A stretch of DNA of 64,000 bases from assembly GCA_016866355.1 (NCBI GenBank), contig VGMN01000004.1, positions 87,074-151,073 of the forward strand, read 5' to 3'. The DNA comes from Bacteroidota bacterium (GTDB taxonomy: Bacteria > Bacteroidota > Bacteroidia > Chitinophagales > Chitinophagaceae). Of this stretch, positions 19,911-29,718 are shown in pieces. Every line of letters begins with the position of its first letter. Position 1 is the first letter of the stretch. The notes below the pieces were generated by a model. That model made no database searches and was not told the DNA's origin. It saw nothing but the letters and a program-made list of their open reading frames with translations. The translations under genes and the position numbers were made by a program.

Positions 19911-21205
19911 GTTTCCCATCGATCTCTATCAACTTCGGCAACCAAAAAAATACTTCCGCAAACAATCAGTAAGTCATTTGGCATTGCAAGTTGCTTGGCA
20001 GCGGCAATGGCATCGTTAACATTTTCGTGTGTTGTTCCAATGATTTCTTTATTTCTTGCCAGTGCTGCTAGTGCCGTTGCAGGCATGGCTCTTGGGAGAT
20101 GGGCTTGTGTGAAATAAAAAGCAGCCTGTTTAGGAAGTAAAGCTAGCACGCGCTCACTATCTTTATCTTTCACCATTCCTAAGATTAGGTGTAATTTATT
20201 AAAGTGGATTTGTTGAAGATGCCGGAGTACTTGCTCAATGCCGGCTGTATTGTGCGCTACATCCAGTACCAACGTTGGATGCAAACTGATTTCTTCCCAT
20301 CTTCCCAGCAATCCAGTATTTTTTTTGGTCTTACTCAGCCCTTTGAGGATTGCAGGCGAGCTAATAGCAAAACCAGCTTTATCCAATTGCTCAATTGCCG
20401 ATAAAACAGTTAATAAATTATCACATTGATAAATTCCATTGAGGTCCAGTTCAAAAAAAGTGGAGCTGGGCCCTGACTTTATTTTTATAACTAGTTTACC
20501 TTTTTCCCAATAAAAATGATCGACGGAATGATTGCTACCAGCTACTACAATAGGCGCATTTTCTTTGGCTGCCTTTTCAATAAAAACTGGCCAGGATTCC
20601 TCCTGCATTTTTCCAATCACAACAGGGACTTCCTTTTTAATGATACCTGCTTTTTCAAATGCAATTTTTTCGAGACTGTCTCCTAGAAATTGCATGTGGT
20701 CCCATCCAATATTGGTGATAATTGAAAGTAAGGGTGTAATGATATTTGTGCTGTCTAGCCGTCCGCCTAGACCTGTTTCGATAACTGCAATATCAACCTG
20801 TTGCTTTGCAAAATAATCAAACGCCATAGCCACCGTAAGTTCAAAGAAACTTGGTTTTATTGCATCGATAAGTGGCATTGCCTGTTGCGTGAACGCAACC
20901 ACTGCATCTTCACTAATCATCTCACCGTTGATTCTTATTCGTTCTCTAAAGTTATAAAGGTGAGGGGAGGTGTAAAGTCCTGTTTTAAATCCAGCTTCTT
21001 GAAGAATAGAAGCTACCATATGGCTTACAGAGCCTTTGCCATTAGTGCCAGCAATATGAATGGATTTGAATTGTAGGTGTGGGTTGTTTAAGGCATTGCA
21101 AAGAGAAATAGTATTATGAATATCTTTTTTATATGCCGCCTCACCAATACGTGTAAATTCAGGTAGCTTCTCATACAAAAACTGCAGCGTCTCTTGATAA
21201 GTCAT
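19886..21205 (-). CDS. folC: Bifunctional folylpolyglutamate synthase/dihydrofolate synthase
   Basis: IHIAGTNGKGSVSHMVASIL, ETGLGGRLDSTN, DVAHNTAGIEQV. Confidence 0.93.
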   Translation of the reverse strand: MTYQETLQFLYEKLPEFTRIGEAAYKKDIHNTISLCNALNNPHLQFKSIHIAGTNGKGSVSHMVASILQEAGFKTGLYTSPHLYNFRERIRINGEMISEDAVVAFTQQAMPLIDAIKPSFFELTVAMAFDYFAKQQVDIAVIETGLGGRLDSTNIITPLLSIITNIGWDHMQFLGDSLEKIAFEKAGIIKKEVPVVIGKMQEESWPVFIEKAAKENAPIVVAGSNHSVDHFYWEKGKLVIKIKSGPSSTFFELDLNGIYQCDNLLTVLSAIEQLDKAGFAISSPAILKGLSKTKKNTGLLGRWEEISLHPTLVLDVAHNTAGIEQVLRHLQQIHFNKLHLILGMVKDKDSERVLALLPKQAAFYFTQAHLPRAMPATALAALARNKEIIGTTHENVNDAIAAAKQLAMPNDLLIVCGSIFLVAEVDRDRWETHPATGAN

Positions 21206-21223
21206 AGGGGAGCCTGAAACTTG

Positions 21224-22081
21224 CTAGTTTATTCTGAAATTAAATTGCACCGTGACCATTGATTCATGATCGCTTACGTCAAAACGAATTTTTTCTAAGT
21301 ATTGTACAATTGCCTGTTTGTAGGCAGAACCTGTTGCGGTAGATCCTTTGGCAAAGCTGACAAATTTCCCAATACCCTCCGGCGATACTGCAATTGTAAC
21401 ATATAGTGTAGCCCTGTTGAGTTCCCCTTCAAATGCGTAGCTTCTGGTAATTTTTCGATCTCCACGAGTTACGCGTGGTCCATTCCCTGCGCCAATTCCT
21501 GTTCCATTACCTCCGCCTGTTCCCTCTCCACTTCCGCCACCATTGCCATCACCTTTTCCAGTACCCCATCCATTCCCAGCTCCCCCTGATTTCTCAAAAT
21601 CCACGGCCCCATTCCCACCTGATCCATTCCCTTTATTTGTTTTTCCCATTACGGCTTTAGGTTGTGGCGGAGAAGGTGGTTCAATATTTTTTTTAGGTTT
21701 AGTTTTTGGCATGTTGGATGCCAATACTTTAGAATTTTTATTTTTTAAGGACGAACTTGCAATAGCGGCTTGATCGCTCAATGGATCAGTTTCACCATTT
21801 TTAGATTGGAGTTGCTCTCCGGGATCCTGCATGGCGGGTTGGGCAATACCGGGCTGCTCTGCTGCAGCAAGATCTTGGCCACCTCCTCCGCCACCATCTT
21901 GAAAAGGCGCTGGTGGATCTGGGGGCCAATTTACCTCTACATCAACACCACTTAAGGCTGTTTCTTTTTCAAAGGAAGGTAACTTCCATTTTAAAAGAAA
22001 AAGCAACAGAATGAACAGCACAACGATAGTAGCTGTGTAACTAATGGCTTTTGTTATATATGAATTTTGCTGTTTGAGCAT
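21224..22081 (-). CDS. TonB-like envelope protein with glycine-rich linker
   Basis: Single N-terminal TM segment, Pro/Lys and Gly-rich (GNGGGSGEGTGGGNGTG) linker, TonB_C-like C-terminus. Confidence 0.65.
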   Translation of the reverse strand: MLKQQNSYITKAISYTATIVVLFILLLFLLKWKLPSFEKETALSGVDVEVNWPPDPPAPFQDGGGGGGQDLAAAEQPGIAQPAMQDPGEQLQSKNGETDPLSDQAAIASSSLKNKNSKVLASNMPKTKPKKNIEPPSPPQPKAVMGKTNKGNGSGGNGAVDFEKSGGAGNGWGTGKGDGNGGGSGEGTGGGNGTGIGAGNGPRVTRGDRKITRSYAFEGELNRATLYVTIAVSPEGIGKFVSFAKGSTATGSAYKQAIVQYLEKIRFDVSDHESMVTVQFNFRIN

Positions 22082-22210
22082 GAATAAAGATGGGTAAGCG
22101 AAAATAAGTTATAAAGCAGTAAACTGATTAAAACAGTTTTCAGTGGTGAGGGTAGAACGAACAGAGCCAGTCAGCAATGCTTTTGCTTGTTCTAAAATTT
22201 GGTTAAAATA

Positions 22211-23500
22211 TTAATGGGCAAAGTCAAGCTGGAAATTTCCTTTGATTCTTTCAATGGGGGGATTAAAATACCCAAATTGTAGATTTGGAAATTCCTCTCG
22301 CAAAAGCTGCTGCATGTTTTTAATGCCGATGGCTTGGCCTGTTTCGGTTATTCCTATTTTTCCTAAATACCAGTCTGGGTCAATATTAAAATTTCTCCAC
22401 TGTATCATTTTTAAGTCCGTATCCCGAATCAACTTCCTCAAAGCCTCTACCTCCTCTACTGAATCTGTCATACCTGGGAATACAAAATAATTAATAGAGG
22501 TCCAGCCACCAAATGAACTAACAATTTTTAGACTCTCTATGATATCCTCAAATTGATAATTATTAGGTCGGTAATAGGAGGTGTAAATATTTTTTCTTGC
22601 AGCGTTTGTGCTTACCCGTATCGAATTAAGTCCTGCTTTGCAAAGGGCTCTTACAGCTGCAGGATTCGAGCCGTTGGTGTTGATGTTGATGCTACCCTTT
22701 GTTGTATGTTTTCGAATTTCAAGAATGGCAGCGCTAATTGTTTCCCACATCAATAAAGGCTCACCTTCACAGCCTTGTCCAAAACTTATAATTGGATATG
22801 GTGCATGCATGAGGTGTGGTACGGCAAACTCAACAATCTCCTCTGGCAATGGCTTAAATTGTAATCGATCTTGGGTAGATACAATGGGTTCCTCGTCAGG
22901 TTGTAATGAAATACATCCAACACAATTGGCATTACAAGCAGGAGATACCGGGATAGGACATTCCCATCTTCCTAATGAAAAATTACGTGCCGCGGGACAA
23001 TTATAGGTTTGGCAACAATTTTCCATCAAGTGTTTGACCAATCGATTTTTAGAATAAGTTGCTAATAAAGATTGCGCCCCTTGCTTTATTTTTTCATCAT
23101 TATATCCACTACAGTCCTGTCTAATATCCGGCTCAATGCGTATGGCCGGAACCCAGAATTGATCCGCATGCCAACCTGCAGCAGTATAACAGAAGAGGGG
23201 GAGTGTAGGAGCTTCTGCTGCTGTTTCATAAGCAGCTAAATAAAAACCTGTATGTGCAGGTGGAAGAAAAGCTGCAACGGCCCATCCCTTTTCACACAAA
23301 CGCATTTCGCCCGTATTCACATCTATTCCTATCCCTTTTCTTCCGGGAAGTTCGTATAGTGAACCTCCAGATGGAAGCGGGATCCAGTCTTCATCAGGTA
23401 CTGGCATGGCATCCCACCCTGATCTTCCGGTGGCATAAAGTGTTTGGTCCTCAAAGATGTTTCCTTTCCCATCTGAATATAATAAGAATGGCGTTTTCAT
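22211..23500 (-). CDS. Radical SAM protein of unassigned function
   Basis: CNANCVGC (CX3CX2C) cluster motif followed by ISFGQGCEGEPLL and SININTNGSNPAAVRAL, as in radical SAM cores. Confidence 0.85.
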   Translation of the reverse strand: MKTPFLLYSDGKGNIFEDQTLYATGRSGWDAMPVPDEDWIPLPSGGSLYELPGRKGIGIDVNTGEMRLCEKGWAVAAFLPPAHTGFYLAAYETAAEAPTLPLFCYTAAGWHADQFWVPAIRIEPDIRQDCSGYNDEKIKQGAQSLLATYSKNRLVKHLMENCCQTYNCPAARNFSLGRWECPIPVSPACNANCVGCISLQPDEEPIVSTQDRLQFKPLPEEIVEFAVPHLMHAPYPIISFGQGCEGEPLLMWETISAAILEIRKHTTKGSININTNGSNPAAVRALCKAGLNSIRVSTNAARKNIYTSYYRPNNYQFEDIIESLKIVSSFGGWTSINYFVFPGMTDSVEEVEALRKLIRDTDLKMIQWRNFNIDPDWYLGKIGITETGQAIGIKNMQQLLREEFPNLQFGYFNPPIERIKGNFQLDFAH

Positions 23501-24066
23501 ACTTGATTAGTTGGTTCAAAACGAGAAAGGCAGAATTCATTGAATTGATCTGTATTGAAATTAGCAGGAAGCACCACTGACTGTTGTATAAAACGATTAT
23601 TACAAAAGTTTAAGGTTAGTATATTGTCTCTAAGGATTACCTGATCTAATTTCTCCCATGAATAGGTGCGTGCGGGGAAAGTATTGAATTTTATAGTAGT
23701 AGGTGAAAACTGAATGGTGATGGGGCTGATTGCCTGCACAAATAAATAGCTAGCCCCAATCATACCTATTCCTGGCAACCAATAAAAATTTGCCAACCAG
23801 TTGGTAGCAAATGAAAAGCCAAGTAGCAGAAGTAGTTTTGATTTTGTGTCTATGGTTACTTTTTTATTTTGTCTCCAGCTAATTGAAATAAACGTAAATA
23901 ATAAAAAAGGGGCAGTCAAATGAAATACGTTACTAATAAGTGTTGCAGTTAGTATGAGATAGCATAAAAAAAAAGCGTTGACAGCAATCAGTAATAGTTG
24001 CATTACTTTAATTAGCCGTTTACTGTTTGGTTGTAGCAGAAATGTAAAAGTAACTTTATCTTTCAC
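23497..24066 (-). CDS. Hypothetical membrane protein
   Basis: Hydrophobic N-terminal half; 4-nt overlap with the downstream radical SAM gene and 4-nt gap from bshB1. Confidence 0.6.
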   Translation of the reverse strand: MKDKVTFTFLLQPNSKRLIKVMQLLLIAVNAFFLCYLILTATLISNVFHLTAPFLLFTFISISWRQNKKVTIDTKSKLLLLLGFSFATNWLANFYWLPGIGMIGASYLFVQAISPITIQFSPTTIKFNTFPARTYSWEKLDQVILRDNILTLNFCNNRFIQQSVVLPANFNTDQFNEFCLSRFEPTNQV

Positions 24067-24070
24067 CGGT

Positions 24071-24808
24071 TTATGTTTCGTTTAATATCAAATCATGTAC
24101 ACTTCGCAAGCCTATTGATTTGCTAGTAGTAAAACCCTCTGCATAGTCAACTCCAATTCGTTTACCCAACAGCTGTGCTCTTGCTACGATCGCATCTAAA
24201 AAGCCCTTTTTCGAGATAGATGTTTCGGGCTCTTCATTTTTACTTGCGGGATTATGAAATTGTGTTCCGTATGCTTTAATAGCTTTCATGCGTTGGGCAA
24301 AGACTGGACTGATGTCTACTATAAAAGTGGGCTCCAGAAAGCGATCTTGGATATAGTGTAGTACATAGGAGGGGCGCCAGCGAGGCTGTGGTGTATTATC
24401 TTGATTGGTAGTTTTAATTTTTTCTAGTCCAGCTAAAAAGCAGCTGTCTGCTACGAGTTGACCGGCCTTTCCATGGTCAGGATGCCTATCCTGCATGGCA
24501 TTGGCAAGCACTATTGTGGGCCGATATTTACGAATAGCTTGAATCAATGCTAACTGGTGTGTTTCATCGTTTGCTATAAAGCCATCTCTCATGCAAAGGT
24601 TTTCACGTTCATGGACTCCCATGATCATAGCAGCGTTAGCCGCCTCTGCATAGCGGGTTTTTACTGTTCCGCGTGTCCCCAGTTCGCCCTCCGTCAAATC
24701 AAGTATAGCTACTCTTTTGCCTCTATTAATTTCTTGGATGAGCGTGCCGGAACAGCTCAGCTCTACATCATCCGGGTGAACGCCAACTGCTAGAATATCA
24801 ACTTTCAT
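24071..24808 (-). CDS. bshB1: Bacillithiol biosynthesis deacetylase BshB1
   Basis: LmbE/PIG-L family: ILAVGVHPDDVELSCSGTL, DLTEGELGTRGT, MQDRHPDHGKA. Confidence 0.9.
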   Translation of the reverse strand: MKVDILAVGVHPDDVELSCSGTLIQEINRGKRVAILDLTEGELGTRGTVKTRYAEAANAAMIMGVHERENLCMRDGFIANDETHQLALIQAIRKYRPTIVLANAMQDRHPDHGKAGQLVADSCFLAGLEKIKTTNQDNTPQPRWRPSYVLHYIQDRFLEPTFIVDISPVFAQRMKAIKAYGTQFHNPASKNEEPETSISKKGFLDAIVARAQLLGKRIGVDYAEGFTTSKSIGLRSVHDLILNET

Positions 24809-24819
24809 AAAAAATTAGT

Positions 24820-25512
24820 TTAACGTCTGTAGGGATTATTATACCAAGTTCCATCAATTTCTCGAACAATACTCTCGATATCTCGATCAGTTCTGTTTTT
24901 AGCTAAGTCCCAATCTTGCTTTAAGTTACCGCCAAAGAAAAAAGCCACGGTTTGATAGAGTCGGGCATTGAGGCTTCCCTTGAACTCTTGCAGGATCTCA
25001 TAACAATTATTGCCGGTTTGTCGATTGATTAACTTCATCAATATTTTTCCCTGGTAAACAGAGAGGTTAGTGAGGGGCTCGGTAAATTGGTTGCGAAGCT
25101 CCTTTTCTCGTTCTTTTATAAGTTCTTTTCTTTTTCTTTTGATAGTAACTCCTGCTAGTTGTGCATTAATTTGATTGATAGTAGTACCCGCCACTCGAGC
25201 ATAGGGGTAAGTTACATATACTGCATTTCGTAATCGATTCCAGGCTTCAATGTGTTTGCGTAGCTCCGCTGGAGAAAGGTTTGAGATCCAAACCATATCT
25301 TCCTCTCTATAACTCATTATTTCATTTCTGTACCAAATTGCGGGTACTAGCACCGTATCATGAGGTCCCCACCGCTTCATAATTTCAGTCAATGGTGGTA
25401 TTGGCTTTATGGAGTCTGTTTCAGGAAATGGTGGGGATTGCTGTCCAGTCAGGTTCTTTTGAAATAGAATGGCTGATCCACAAAGTAATACTATCAATAG
25501 TTTTTGCAGCAT
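24820..25512 (-). CDS. DUF4294-like secreted protein
   Basis: Signal peptide; AVYVTYPYARVAGTTINQINAQL and GKILMKLINRQTGNNCYEILQEFKGSLNARLYQTVAFFFG resemble the Bacteroidota DUF4294 family. Confidence 0.7.
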   Translation of the reverse strand: MLQKLLIVLLCGSAILFQKNLTGQQSPPFPETDSIKPIPPLTEIMKRWGPHDTVLVPAIWYRNEIMSYREEDMVWISNLSPAELRKHIEAWNRLRNAVYVTYPYARVAGTTINQINAQLAGVTIKRKRKELIKEREKELRNQFTEPLTNLSVYQGKILMKLINRQTGNNCYEILQEFKGSLNARLYQTVAFFFGGNLKQDWDLAKNRTDRDIESIVREIDGTWYNNPYRR

Positions 25513-25516
25513 GTAA

Positions 25517-27982
25517 TTAGGAAAACGTAGTAGCGGTTCGATTTTTTCTTATTCGATTGATCATACTCAACAATAGTCCAATGGCTGTTAGCCATACGCC
25601 ATACCATAACACTTTTATAAAGGGGTAACGATACGCTTTTAGTGTTACGTATTTTAGCAAGGCATCACTCTCTTTTATTCCGATGCGTAAAGTGCCATTA
25701 GTACTGGCTTCTTGTAATTGCAATATGATTCCTTCAGAAACAAGGGTATCTGATAAGCTGATCCATTGCCCCTTTACAAAAGCTGCACGCCCAACTACAG
25801 TATAACTGGTTCCGGTTTTAGATTGAACCCGAATGGGGACTTCAAACAATTTTCCTTTCTCTCCAAACAATTCTTTGGGTAGGTTGGCTCTGGTTTGGAT
25901 GGAGTCTATTGTCATGTAACCATTTGAATAGAATAAGGTATCTCCCTGTTTTTGCAAATAAGTTTTGAATACAGCCGTATCTTTTTGATTTTCTGGATCT
26001 GGAATGGATGTGATATACGTAAATACATCATGGTCCCAATAGTGTCTAGCATCTGGGTTAGCCATGAGCCCTTGATTTCCCTTGTAATTGACAAAGGCAT
26101 TGGGAGTTAAGATAAAATTTTCGTTTTCTTTTTGATTTTTGAACTGTATTTTATAATACCATAATTGTTTTTTTGGATGTGCAGAGTCTTTCAAATAAGT
26201 GAGGTTGTAGTTTCCCATTGTTACCGGAAGTCCTTGAACGAGTGTTAAATTTTCCCTAGGATTTTCACCCTCGCCAAGCGGGGCAGGTATTCCATTTATA
26301 TTATTTGAGATTACTTCTTTATTTGCTGATGACAGAAGAATTCCAGTGAGCACCAGACCAAATCCTACGTGTGCAATAGATCCCCCAGCTTCTTTGAGCT
26401 TTCCCTTGGAGCCTAGCCAGATATAACTGGCATTAGCTATAACGGAATAAAAACTAAATAGAATAGTTAAGGTAATTGAATACTGAAATACAGGTCCCTT
26501 TTTTTGGTAGTTAACATCTCCAAAAATTAAAAATAGCGTGGCAGCTACGACTGAAACAAGTACTGGAATTAGCATCTTTTTCAAGAAAAAAGACCGCGTA
26601 GTTGATTTGTATTTAAGGTAGTGACTAATAGCAGTAAGCACAGCAAGTATGAGGGCTACATATAGCTGTATGCTATTATAGGAGAATTCAACGTCTTCAG
26701 GGGGAGCCAGTGTAGTACCAAAGATTTTATTAAAAACGGGTAATGAAGTTTGTCCGCTTATGACCAAAGCTGAAAGAAAAAAAACAAGGGAACCGATAAA
26801 CATCCAAAACTCGCGGCTGCTGATTTCTTCCTCTTTTTGAATGGTGGGAATTTTTTTAAATGAGCGGAAAAAGAAAAAAAGTGAGGGTAATGTAAACACC
26901 AATAAAAAAGCAAGTAGTTGCCAGTTCATGCCGAGATCTGTGAAAGCGTGGACTGAAGTTTCTCCTAGTATTCCGCTTCTTGTTAAAAAAGTAGAATATA
27001 GAATAAAAAGAAAGGTCAGAATAAAAAATAAGTAGGAAGCTCTTAATGAATGACCAGTAGCTCGATAAATTAGCAAGGTGTGAAGACCGGCCACACCGGT
27101 CATCCAAGGGACCAATGATGCATTTTCTACAGGATCCCAGGCCCAATATCCCCCAAAGCTGAGTGATTCATAGGCCCACATTCCGCCCATCATAATACCT
27201 ACTCCTAACACAGCAGTAGAGAATAAAGACCAGGGAAGCGCTGGGGTGGTCCAGTCACCATATTTTTTTGTCCATAAACCAGCTATTGCATAAGCAAATG
27301 GAATCAAGGTGGATGCAAAACCCATGAATAGAACTGGAGGGTGAATCACCATCCAGTAATTCTGTAAAAGAGGATTTAAATCATTCCCGTCTTTAATAGA
27401 GGAGAGATAGTCAGGACTAATTGGTTGCGTAACATCAAAGTTGATGTGAAGTGCAGGAGCGTTATCCAACACACCGCTATCCCGTAGTAGAATAAATGGA
27501 TTAGAACCCATTTTCCAACCTGCAATGTATAAACCCATCACCATGGTTGAAAGGGCAAATTGAGCAAAACTTACAGTGGTCATCACTGGGGATTCCCACT
27601 TTCCAGCTTTTCGAATTAATAACAATCCAAGTATTGATTGGCAAAGACTCCATAAAAGGAAACTTCCCTCTTGGCCTTCCCAAAAACAAGCAAGCAAATA
27701 TTTGAACTCTAATGAACGGCTGCTGTGTTTCCAGGCGTAGTGGTACTCGAATAAGTGATTTTGTATAATGAAAAAAAGTAGGCTGAAAATGGCTACGATC
27801 GATACTGCTTGCATGAAAAAGGAAATTCTTCCCAATTTTCTCCAATCAATGCTAGTGGCAGATTCCTGTTCTCGGGAAGCAAAAAAATAGGAGAGGGTAG
27901 CGATACCCGCACCGATCATTGAAAGAATGATAAAAAGATGACCAAGTTGGCCAGGGATTAAGTTTTCGCCAATGTATTTCAT
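25517..27982 (-). CDS. ccmF: Cytochrome c biogenesis CcmF/CcsA-family haem lyase
   Basis: Multi-TM; WWD-type motif GGMWAYESLSFGGYWAWDPVENASLVPWMTG, WMVIHPPVLFMGF. Confidence 0.88.
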   Translation of the reverse strand: MKYIGENLIPGQLGHLFIILSMIGAGIATLSYFFASREQESATSIDWRKLGRISFFMQAVSIVAIFSLLFFIIQNHLFEYHYAWKHSSRSLEFKYLLACFWEGQEGSFLLWSLCQSILGLLLIRKAGKWESPVMTTVSFAQFALSTMVMGLYIAGWKMGSNPFILLRDSGVLDNAPALHINFDVTQPISPDYLSSIKDGNDLNPLLQNYWMVIHPPVLFMGFASTLIPFAYAIAGLWTKKYGDWTTPALPWSLFSTAVLGVGIMMGGMWAYESLSFGGYWAWDPVENASLVPWMTGVAGLHTLLIYRATGHSLRASYLFFILTFLFILYSTFLTRSGILGETSVHAFTDLGMNWQLLAFLLVFTLPSLFFFFRSFKKIPTIQKEEEISSREFWMFIGSLVFFLSALVISGQTSLPVFNKIFGTTLAPPEDVEFSYNSIQLYVALILAVLTAISHYLKYKSTTRSFFLKKMLIPVLVSVVAATLFLIFGDVNYQKKGPVFQYSITLTILFSFYSVIANASYIWLGSKGKLKEAGGSIAHVGFGLVLTGILLSSANKEVISNNINGIPAPLGEGENPRENLTLVQGLPVTMGNYNLTYLKDSAHPKKQLWYYKIQFKNQKENENFILTPNAFVNYKGNQGLMANPDARHYWDHDVFTYITSIPDPENQKDTAVFKTYLQKQGDTLFYSNGYMTIDSIQTRANLPKELFGEKGKLFEVPIRVQSKTGTSYTVVGRAAFVKGQWISLSDTLVSEGIILQLQEASTNGTLRIGIKESDALLKYVTLKAYRYPFIKVLWYGVWLTAIGLLLSMINRIRKNRTATTFS

Positions 27983-27995
27983 GGGGACGTTGAGC

Positions 27996-28421
27996 TTATG
28001 GAGCAGTTCTTGGATCAGGTACGTTTCCGGGATGTTTCAACCCTTTAGCTTCTTCTTCTTTGTATTTTGAGGGGCATTTGGTTTGGATTTCCTCACACTG
28101 GAATGTTCCATCTTTATAGCGACCCTTCAGTACTAGTCGTTCACTCATTTCAAGATTCTCCGGCTTTGCATTGTTGTAAATAACTGCTACAGAAAGCCCC
28201 AAAGAATCAACAGCTGTGAATCGAAGATAATTTGGGTTTTTAATGGCGTCATACTCCAGTGGGGCAGATTTGTCCAGTTTTGCCATCAAATGAACATATT
28301 TTCCAGGTTTAGACATGGCAGTTCCTATGGTATCATAGGTGCTGGTGGTGTTGGTAAAACTGATCAAAACGCCAATGGAAACAGCGATAAGTATTAGTAA
28401 AACAAGGTGTATTTTCTTCAT
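27996..28421 (-). CDS. ccmE: Cytochrome c maturation haem chaperone CcmE, CxxxY variant
   Basis: Single N-terminal TM, OB-fold-like region (RLVLKGRYKDGTFQCEEIQTKCPSKYKEEE), directly upstream of ccmF. Haem-ligand position reads CPSKY. Confidence 0.8.
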   Translation of the reverse strand: MKKIHLVLLILIAVSIGVLISFTNTTSTYDTIGTAMSKPGKYVHLMAKLDKSAPLEYDAIKNPNYLRFTAVDSLGLSVAVIYNNAKPENLEMSERLVLKGRYKDGTFQCEEIQTKCPSKYKEEEAKGLKHPGNVPDPRTAP

Positions 28422-28554
28422 ACAAAAAAATGATGTTGCAAAGTTAGTTCAAACTACGTGGGCATTGGGAACTATCTCGTTAATTGATTCAAAATAAAAA
28501 GGCAGTTCCTGTATATTTGCAAAACTAACACTTGTTTGTATAAAATCAATCTGT

Positions 28555-29709
28555 ATGAATTTCCAACTTACTGAGGAACAATTAATGATTCAACAGGCAG
28601 CTCGAGACTTTGCGCAAAATCAATGTTTGCCGGGTGTTATTGAGCGTGATGAAAAACAGCAATTTCCCAAAGAGCAGGCACTACAGTTAGCCGAACTTGG
28701 GTTCATGGGAATGATGGTAGATCAGGCCTATGGCGGAAGCGGGTTAGATACCATCAGCTATGTTTTAGCCATGGAGGAGATCAGTAAAGTAGATGCCAGC
28801 ACCAGTGTATGCATGAGTGTGAATAATAGTCTGGTTTGTTACGGATTGCAGGAATTTGGCACGGAGGAGCAGAAGCAACAATATCTTGTTCCGTTGGCGC
28901 AGGGTAAAAAGGAAGGGGACCTCTACATTGGTGCGTTTATGCTATCTGAGCCAGAGGCAGGAAGTGATGCCACCTCACAAAGAACTACTGCTGAGGATAT
29001 GGGCGATTATTATTTGCTTAACGGAACAAAAAATTGGATTACCAATGGTGGCAATGCCTCAGTTTATCTAGTCATTGCTCAAACGGATCCGGCAAAAGGA
29101 TCAAAAGGAATTAACTGTTTGATTGTTGAAAAAAATTGGCCGGGTGTAGTGATTGCAGCCAAGGAAAATAAAATGGGTATTAGGGCTAGTGATACCCATA
29201 CTGTTATGTTTAATGACGTTAAGGTTCCCAAGCAAAATCGAATTGGCGCAGATGGATTTGGATTCACCTTTGCGATGAAAACATTAGCAGGAGGAAGAAT
29301 TGGAATTGCTGCGCAGGCCTTAGGAATTGCCAGCGGCGCTTATGAATTATCAAAAGTGTATTCCAAAACAAGAAAAGCTTTTGGTACTGAAATAATGAAC
29401 CATCAGATCATTGCTTTCAAATTAGCGGATATGGCTACTCGTGTGGAGGCTGCCCGCTTGATTTGTTTGAAATCTGCCTGGGAAAAAGATAATGGATTAG
29501 ACTATACGATTAGTTCATCCATGGCTAAAGTATTTGCCTCGGAGACCGCTATGTGGGCTTCCACAGAAGCCGTTCAAATTCATGGAGGATATGGGTATGT
29601 CAAAGAGTATCATGTAGAACGCCTAATGCGTGATGCAAAAATCACACAGATTTATGAGGGAACCAGCGAAGTGCAACGAATTGTAATTAGCCGAAGTATT
29701 TTGAAGTAG
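28555..29709 (+). CDS. Acyl-CoA dehydrogenase
   Basis: GAFMLSEPEAGSDATSQRTTA, FGTEIMNHQII, AVQIHGGYGYVKEYHVERLMRDAKITQIYEGTSEVQRIVI. Confidence 0.95.
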   Translation: MNFQLTEEQLMIQQAARDFAQNQCLPGVIERDEKQQFPKEQALQLAELGFMGMMVDQAYGGSGLDTISYVLAMEEISKVDASTSVCMSVNNSLVCYGLQEFGTEEQKQQYLVPLAQGKKEGDLYIGAFMLSEPEAGSDATSQRTTAEDMGDYYLLNGTKNWITNGGNASVYLVIAQTDPAKGSKGINCLIVEKNWPGVVIAAKENKMGIRASDTHTVMFNDVKVPKQNRIGADGFGFTFAMKTLAGGRIGIAAQALGIASGAYELSKVYSKTRKAFGTEIMNHQIIAFKLADMATRVEAARLICLKSAWEKDNGLDYTISSSMAKVFASETAMWASTEAVQIHGGYGYVKEYHVERLMRDAKITQIYEGTSEVQRIVISRSILK

Positions 29710-29718
29710 CTTTGAACC

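Noticed and set aside
21475-21773. Plus-strand ORFs 21475-21660 and 21543-21773 rich in His/Pro/Leu
   Set aside because: They are antisense to the glycine-rich TonB-like linker; the composition is a by-product of GGN codons on the other strand.
22110-22150. Weak inverted repeat aaactg...cagttt between the radical SAM and tonB-like genes
   Set aside because: Six AT-rich pairs with no T tract; too weak to call a terminator.
22608-23006. 132-aa plus-strand ORF opposite the radical SAM gene
   Set aside because: Shadow ORF; the minus-strand frame carries the conserved cysteine motif.
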